Part shown: piece by piece, positions 59,768 to 64,000 of the stretch
How the letters are laid out: each line of letters begins with the position of its first letter
Position numbering within the stretch: position 1 is the stretch's first letter
DNA from: Gammaproteobacteria bacterium
GTDB taxonomy: Bacteria; Pseudomonadota; Gammaproteobacteria; Pseudomonadales; Pseudohongiellaceae
Assembly: GCA_012960305.1 (NCBI GenBank)
Contig: DUBM01000014.1
Span: 545,667 to 609,666, forward strand
Direction of reading: 5' to 3'
DNA length: 64,000 nt
The notes under the pieces: model-generated
Told to the model about the DNA's origin: nothing
The model's database searches: none
What the model saw: the letters and a program-made list of their open reading frames with translations, nothing else
Made by a program: the position numbers and the translations under genes

Positions 59768-61096
59768 CTAGGGCTGGGCTGGCTCCAGCCAGCTGCCGAC
59801 TTCCAGTAAATCCTCTGAGCTCAGGGTCCCAGTTTCTCGTTTTAACAGTAGAAGGTATTTGACATGTTCATAGCGAGTGCGCTGCAATTCCCTTTCCGCT
59901 TGATATTGGTCCCGGAGAGCATTCAAAACGTCGACACTGGTTACGGTGCCTAGCGAAAACCCCTGTTGCATTGCTTCAGCAGCAAGTGCAGTGGATTCGA
60001 CCAAGATGCGACCAGCATTGGCCTGCACTTCGCTGGATTGAACCTGTAGATGGGCCGCACGGACTGACGCTCTTGTTTCTAGCTGGATGGCGCGGAGCTC
60101 ATATTCTGCGATACTTCTAAGGCTGGATGCTTCGCTTACGGCGGCACGATTACTTCCCCCTGCGTAGAGTGGAATCGATACGTCAAGACCGATGTAAGTA
60201 TTGTCTGTTCGGTTGATCGGGAGGTTATCAAAGCCTACATCAGAATCCTGACGTTGCGCTATGAATGAGACTCGGGGCATGTAAGCCCCCCTGCGTTCTG
60301 AAATCCCTTCTTCTGCTACTCGCAGCGCGTATTCCCTTGCTAAAACCTGGTGATTCCTTTCTCTGGCTTGCTGTACATAATATTGTTGGCTAAATTCCAG
60401 AGGCGTGATTTCTGCTTCATCGGTCAAAATATGCAACGGGCCCACATCGAGTCCAGATATAGAGCGCAAAGCTTCTCGACTTAGAGCGACCTCAGCTTCC
60501 AGCTGCAATTCTTCTGCTTGAACCGCAGCTAAACTGGCACGACCTTGGTATAGATCTGTAATCTGGGTGAGCTGCCTATCGTAAAGACTTTGGATTTGAT
60601 TTAGCTGATTAGTGACCGCATCGATCTCTGAGGCAATAGAATCTAAGGCATCTTCTGCTTGCAAAACATTGAAGTATTTTTCGGCGACGTCGGTTAGCAA
60701 GAAGGCTAGCTGATAGTAATACTCCTCCTCCAGCTGGTCTTCAAAAAGATACGCTTGCTTGCGCACTGAAAATGCTTGCCAATTAAACAATATTTGGGTG
60801 AGCGAGAGATAGTATCTCTCACCATCAAATTTTTGGAAGTTATTAAATTGTTTAAGCCGGTTATCTGAAACACTGCCCCCGGCATTGATTTGGGGAAGCA
60901 GTTGGCCATTGGCGGCCTTCTTTCGAGCTGCGCCTATGTTCAAGGATTCTTGGGCAATTTGTAAGTCTGGGCTGTAATTAATGGCCGCAGTAAAAAAATC
61001 TTCCAGCGTTGAGCCGGGAACCGCCGCAAAAGCCGGAAACACAAATAGCAAAGAAACAAATGCAAGTATTTTAGTTAGTCCTGCTCGGTATGCCAT
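59768..61096 (-). CDS. tolC: TolC-like outer-membrane channel of T1SS
   Basis: The 442-residue protein has a signal peptide (cleavage after PAFAAVPG) and two outer-membrane-efflux halves: LAAVQAEELQLEAEVALSREAL, then the VDVSIPLYAGG-type motif near residue 310 (GLDVSIPLYAGGSNRAAVSE). The C-terminal GTVTSVDVLNALRDQY is the typical end. It forms the outer channel with the adjacent HlyD and ABC proteins; 3 bp separate it from the HlyD gene. Confidence 0.93.
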   Translation of the reverse strand: MAYRAGLTKILAFVSLLFVFPAFAAVPGSTLEDFFTAAINYSPDLQIAQESLNIGAARKKAANGQLLPQINAGGSVSDNRLKQFNNFQKFDGERYYLSLTQILFNWQAFSVRKQAYLFEDQLEEEYYYQLAFLLTDVAEKYFNVLQAEDALDSIASEIDAVTNQLNQIQSLYDRQLTQITDLYQGRASLAAVQAEELQLEAEVALSREALRSISGLDVGPLHILTDEAEITPLEFSQQYYVQQARERNHQVLAREYALRVAEEGISERRGAYMPRVSFIAQRQDSDVGFDNLPINRTDNTYIGLDVSIPLYAGGSNRAAVSEASSLRSIAEYELRAIQLETRASVRAAHLQVQSSEVQANAGRILVESTALAAEAMQQGFSLGTVTSVDVLNALRDQYQAERELQRTRYEHVKYLLLLKRETGTLSSEDLLEVGSWLEPAQP

Positions 61097-61099
61097 TTA

Positions 61100-62455
61100 T
61101 TAGTCTTCCCTGAGGCCCCTGGCTATCGAGTTTGAAAATGGTTTGAACAAGTACTCCAAAAACGTTCTCGATCCGGTCGCGATGAAAACCTCTGCTGGCA
61201 TACCAGGCATTAGTGAGAGTTCGCCCAAGTCTTTCATTCCCTCTGGAGATACTTCAACTCGCGCGAGATAGTAAGCAACGCCTGTTGTTTCATTAACAAA
61301 GCTATCAGCTGAGAGGTTAATTACCGTGCCGTATATTGTTGGCACTGTTCCCGTCCCAAAGGTCGAAAACCGAATGCTGGCGTCTTGGCCAATGACCACT
61401 CTATCAATGTCGTTGGGAGAAACCTGAACCTCAACTATTAGGTCATCCTCCACTGGCACGATGTCCACTATTCTCATCCCGGGCCCAACGATCCCGCCTA
61501 TGGTATGTACCTGTAAACCATTAACTATGCCAGATTCCGGCGCTCTAACGACAGTCCTTGAAACTATATCCTCCAGGGCATTGACGCGCTCAACACTGTC
61601 GTTAACATTAGTTTGCACTTCGCTCAATTCGGTTACTACCTGGTTCTGAAATTCTTTTTCCTGTTGAAGAATTTGTAATCGCGTTTCCCCTATCTGTACC
61701 TCGGTTGAAGCTATGTTTGCTAAAAGCTCTGCAACTTCCCCTTCCAAAAGCGCAACATTTCTTTCTAGCGCTCTTAGGCTATTTTTGTCAGAGAAGCCTT
61801 GACTGAGCAGTTCTCTAACGTCGGACAATTCTTCAATAAAGGATTGCGCCATTTTTTCTTTACTAGACCGGAGACCCTTCAGGCCGACTATCTGAGATTG
61901 TAGTTGCTCAATTCGTTGCTGCAGGATCGCTATGCCACTCTCTAGGGCGGCTCTGCGAGCGTTGAATATTTCGATTTGGGCTTTCGTTTCTTCTTGCGCC
62001 CTTTCTCCAAGAGAAACAAATGCGGGTGAATAAGTTAGGCCGCTCAGCCCATCACGTTCTGCGATGAGGCGAATCTCCAAAGCCCTCAGCGCGATGTATT
62101 GGATGGTCGTTATCTCGAGTTGCGCCATGGGCTGCGTGTTGTCGATATCAAGAATAGGGTCGCCCTTTTCTACTCTTGCCCCATTTTCAACAAAGATACT
62201 GCTAATAATGCCACCCTCTAAGTGCTGCACGATCTTGCTGTAGTTGCGAGCAGTAACTTTGCCACTCCCATAGGCGGCGCCATCGATTGGAGCTGTGGCA
62301 GCCCAGATCCCACCAAGCCCAAAAAGTAAGGCGAATAGAAGCATTCCAAATCTTTTGTGAGATTTCAGATCCGTGTTGAATTTAGCAGTAGCCGTTTGAG
62401 AGCTAGCATCGGAAAGATTCATGTGTGCGTTGTCGATCAACTCATTATTACTCAT
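61100..62455 (-). CDS. HlyD-family periplasmic adaptor of T1SS
   Basis: The 451-residue protein has an N-terminal cytoplasmic tail, one membrane helix (about 36-54, MLLFALLFGLGGIWAATAP), a biotinyl-lipoyl part (VQHLEGGIISSIFVENGARVEKGDPIL), a long coiled coil (residues about 145-290) and RAPESGIVNGLQVHTIGG. These are the PrtE/HlyD marks. It bridges the ABC transporter and TolC. Confidence 0.94.
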   Translation of the reverse strand: MSNNELIDNAHMNLSDASSQTATAKFNTDLKSHKRFGMLLFALLFGLGGIWAATAPIDGAAYGSGKVTARNYSKIVQHLEGGIISSIFVENGARVEKGDPILDIDNTQPMAQLEITTIQYIALRALEIRLIAERDGLSGLTYSPAFVSLGERAQEETKAQIEIFNARRAALESGIAILQQRIEQLQSQIVGLKGLRSSKEKMAQSFIEELSDVRELLSQGFSDKNSLRALERNVALLEGEVAELLANIASTEVQIGETRLQILQQEKEFQNQVVTELSEVQTNVNDSVERVNALEDIVSRTVVRAPESGIVNGLQVHTIGGIVGPGMRIVDIVPVEDDLIVEVQVSPNDIDRVVIGQDASIRFSTFGTGTVPTIYGTVINLSADSFVNETTGVAYYLARVEVSPEGMKDLGELSLMPGMPAEVFIATGSRTFLEYLFKPFSNSIARGLRED

Positions 62456-62466
62456 AAACAGGGTAG

Positions 62467-64000
62467 CTAAGCTTTATTTTGAAGTTGTGAAATTTTGGGG
62501 TTTGACGTACTCACGGCTTTTAAAACCTCATCCCTCTCGCCGAATTTCACGACGGCGCCGTCTTTCATTAGTAACAGCTTGTCTACCATAGAAAGAATTG
62601 ACGTACGATGAGTGATGACTATTACTGTGCGACCTGACTCTTTTATTCGACGCAGGGCTGTAAGTAAATCACGCTCGCCTTGATCGTCTAAGTTGGAATT
62701 AGGCTCGTCTAAAATAATAAGCTTTGGTTGCCCATATATCGCTCGCGCTAGGCCTACGCGTTGTCTCTGGCCGGCAGATAGCGCCCCGGCGTTTGAATTA
62801 AGCACCGTGTCATAGCCTTCAGGAAGACGTAGAATCATTTCATGTATGCCGGCGGTTTTGGAGGCCTCTATAATTTGTTCAGAATCCTGCTGAGAAAACC
62901 TACAGATATTGTCCGCTATAGAACCATCGAACAACTCTATGTCTTGCGGCAGGTAGCCTAAGTATGGCCCGAGCTCGTCCCTGTCCCATTGGCTAATTTC
63001 AGCACCATCTAACCTTACTGTGCCTGCCCTAAGCGGCCATACTCCGAGGATGGCTCTTGCAAGGCTTGTTTTACCAGCGGCGCTAGGCCCAATTATGCCT
63101 AGAGCATCGCCGGCGACTAACTGAAAGCCGACCCCTTTGACTGAGGCGATTTGTGAACCTGGCGGTGTAACAATAATCTGTTCAACCGAGAGGCTTCCAG
63201 TCGGGGCAGGCAAACTCATCCGGTCATTCTCCGCCGGGAAAGCGTTGAGAGTGGTGCGAAGTCTGTTGAACTGGCTTTTGACCTCGACAAAACCTTTCCA
63301 GTTACCAACCATCATATCAATTGGTGCCAGCGCCCTGCCCAATAGCAGTGATCCCGCGATCATCAGGCCAGGTGAAATTTCCCCATTAAGCGCGAGGTAT
63401 GCACCCATCCCTAAAAGAACTGATTGCGATATCATCCTAAAAGATTTACTGATCGCAGATAGCCGGCCCGCAGTCGTGCTTGCTACAGCTTGCTCATCGC
63501 TGGCTTCGTCATAGAGCGCACTATCCCGTCTTCGTATGTTGGCGGCCATGCCCATCCCGTGGATAACCTCTGCATTCCTGAGGTTGCTTTGAAAGGACAT
63601 GTTTGCCTTTGCTGTGAGTTGATTAGCGTTAAGCAATTTCTCTGCTGTGGATTTTTGTGTAATCACCGCCAACAAAATCATAACCGCAGCAGAAATGGTT
63701 GCTGCGATTCCGAACATTGGGTGAAACATGAACATCAAGCCGATATAGACCAGTGTCCAAGGTGCATCCATGACCGCAAAAATGCCATTGCCTGTGACGA
63801 ACTGCCTCAGGGCGAGCAAGTCATTCATGGCCTGACCGGCGCCGCTTGGATTACCAGTGATAAGGGTTCCCATGGAAGCTGCTTTTGAGACGGGTTCGCG
63901 CAAACTACTTTCGAGGCGAACATTCGCCGCAACAAGAAGCCTACTGCGTACCCATTCGAAGCTGCCAGCTGAGGACAATAGCAATAGCATCATTAGTGTG
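62467..64000 (-). CDS. Type I secretion ABC transporter (PrtD type), incomplete
   Basis: The frame is open to the right edge, so the start lies outside; the ATG at 63993 is internal. About 511 residues are visible. The membrane domain includes EWVRSRLLVAANVRLESSL and the YIGLMFMFHPMFGIAATISAA stretch. The ATPase has Walker A GPSAAGKTSLARAIL, the signature LSAGQRQRVGLARAI, Walker B LIILDEPNSNLD and the switch His VITHR. It is the energising subunit of the T1SS encoded with HlyD and TolC. The secreted substrate, usually next to it, is not in this window. Confidence 0.93.
   Translation of the reverse strand, partial: TLMMLLLLSSAGSFEWVRSRLLVAANVRLESSLREPVSKAASMGTLITGNPSGAGQAMNDLLALRQFVTGNGIFAVMDAPWTLVYIGLMFMFHPMFGIAATISAAVMILLAVITQKSTAEKLLNANQLTAKANMSFQSNLRNAEVIHGMGMAANIRRRDSALYDEASDEQAVASTTAGRLSAISKSFRMISQSVLLGMGAYLALNGEISPGLMIAGSLLLGRALAPIDMMVGNWKGFVEVKSQFNRLRTTLNAFPAENDRMSLPAPTGSLSVEQIIVTPPGSQIASVKGVGFQLVAGDALGIIGPSAAGKTSLARAILGVWPLRAGTVRLDGAEISQWDRDELGPYLGYLPQDIELFDGSIADNICRFSQQDSEQIIEASKTAGIHEMILRLPEGYDTVLNSNAGALSAGQRQRVGLARAIYGQPKLIILDEPNSNLDDQGERDLLTALRRIKESGRTVIVITHRTSILSMVDKLLLMKDGAVVKFGERDEVLKAVSTSNPKISQLQNKA

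Overview
The window is ordinary chromosome around the replication origin of a gammaproteobacterium. From memory, the order parB-parA-rsmG-mnmG-mnmE-yidC-yidD-rnpA-rpmH / dnaA-dnaN-recF-gyrB, then gmhB-glyS-glyQ-acyltransferase-trkH-trkA-rsmB-fmt-def-(dprA)-tsaC-hemF-aroE, is close to the Pseudomonas and marine Cellvibrionales/OM-group origin region. The protein families, the A1-type cytochrome oxidase and the moderate GC content fit a marine, aerobic, Gram-negative heterotroph. The genus cannot be set from the sequence alone.

Layout. 1-9242: minus-strand origin-flanking genes, with the start of the atp operon (atpI) at the left edge, parAB, rRNA/tRNA modification genes, and the yidC/rnpA/rpmH group. 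9243-9699: probable oriC with DnaA boxes. 9700-15950: dnaA-dnaN-recF-gyrB on the plus strand, with two parS palindromes inside recF. 15951-26946: gmhB, glyQS, a lipid A-type acyltransferase, Trk potassium uptake, rsmB, fmt and def. 26947-28435: a gene graveyard holding a heavily decayed dprA and a probable purE remnant. 28436-30852: tsaC, hemF, aroE. 31117-36129: a cytochrome c oxidase operon (coxB with two fused c-type haems, coxA, two subunit III genes, subunit IV). A 12-bp tandem repeat lies upstream, followed by divergent cyoE and sco1. 38268-40882: znuBC / znuA zinc uptake. 40930-45996: polA (with lost proofreading residues), engB, a cytochrome c4 gene broken at a G6 run, and dsbA. 46237-56201: a ten-gene type II secretion cluster, L-M-E-F-D-G-H-I-J-K, without gspC or a prepilin peptidase. 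56223-59120: a Wzm/Wzt-type polysaccharide exporter and a PIG-L deacetylase. 59227-64000: a type I secretion operon running off the right edge.

How the genes fit together. The left half is replication, segregation and translation housekeeping, mostly transcribed away from oriC. ParB presumably loads at the two recF parS sites, 3-4 kb from oriC. The middle and right parts are respiratory and envelope functions: Cu/haem oxidase assembly (cyoE, sco1), periplasmic redox (cytochrome c4, dsbA), and three export machines (T2SS, Wzm/Wzt, T1SS).

I found no CRISPR array, insertion sequence, prophage, tRNA or rRNA gene. The least ordinary items are the decayed dprA, the cytochrome c4 frameshift, the exonuclease-site loss in PolA, the parS sites doubling as recF codons, the 12-bp repeat array and the acyltransferase without a normal start codon. 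I did not find a clearly new multi-gene system.
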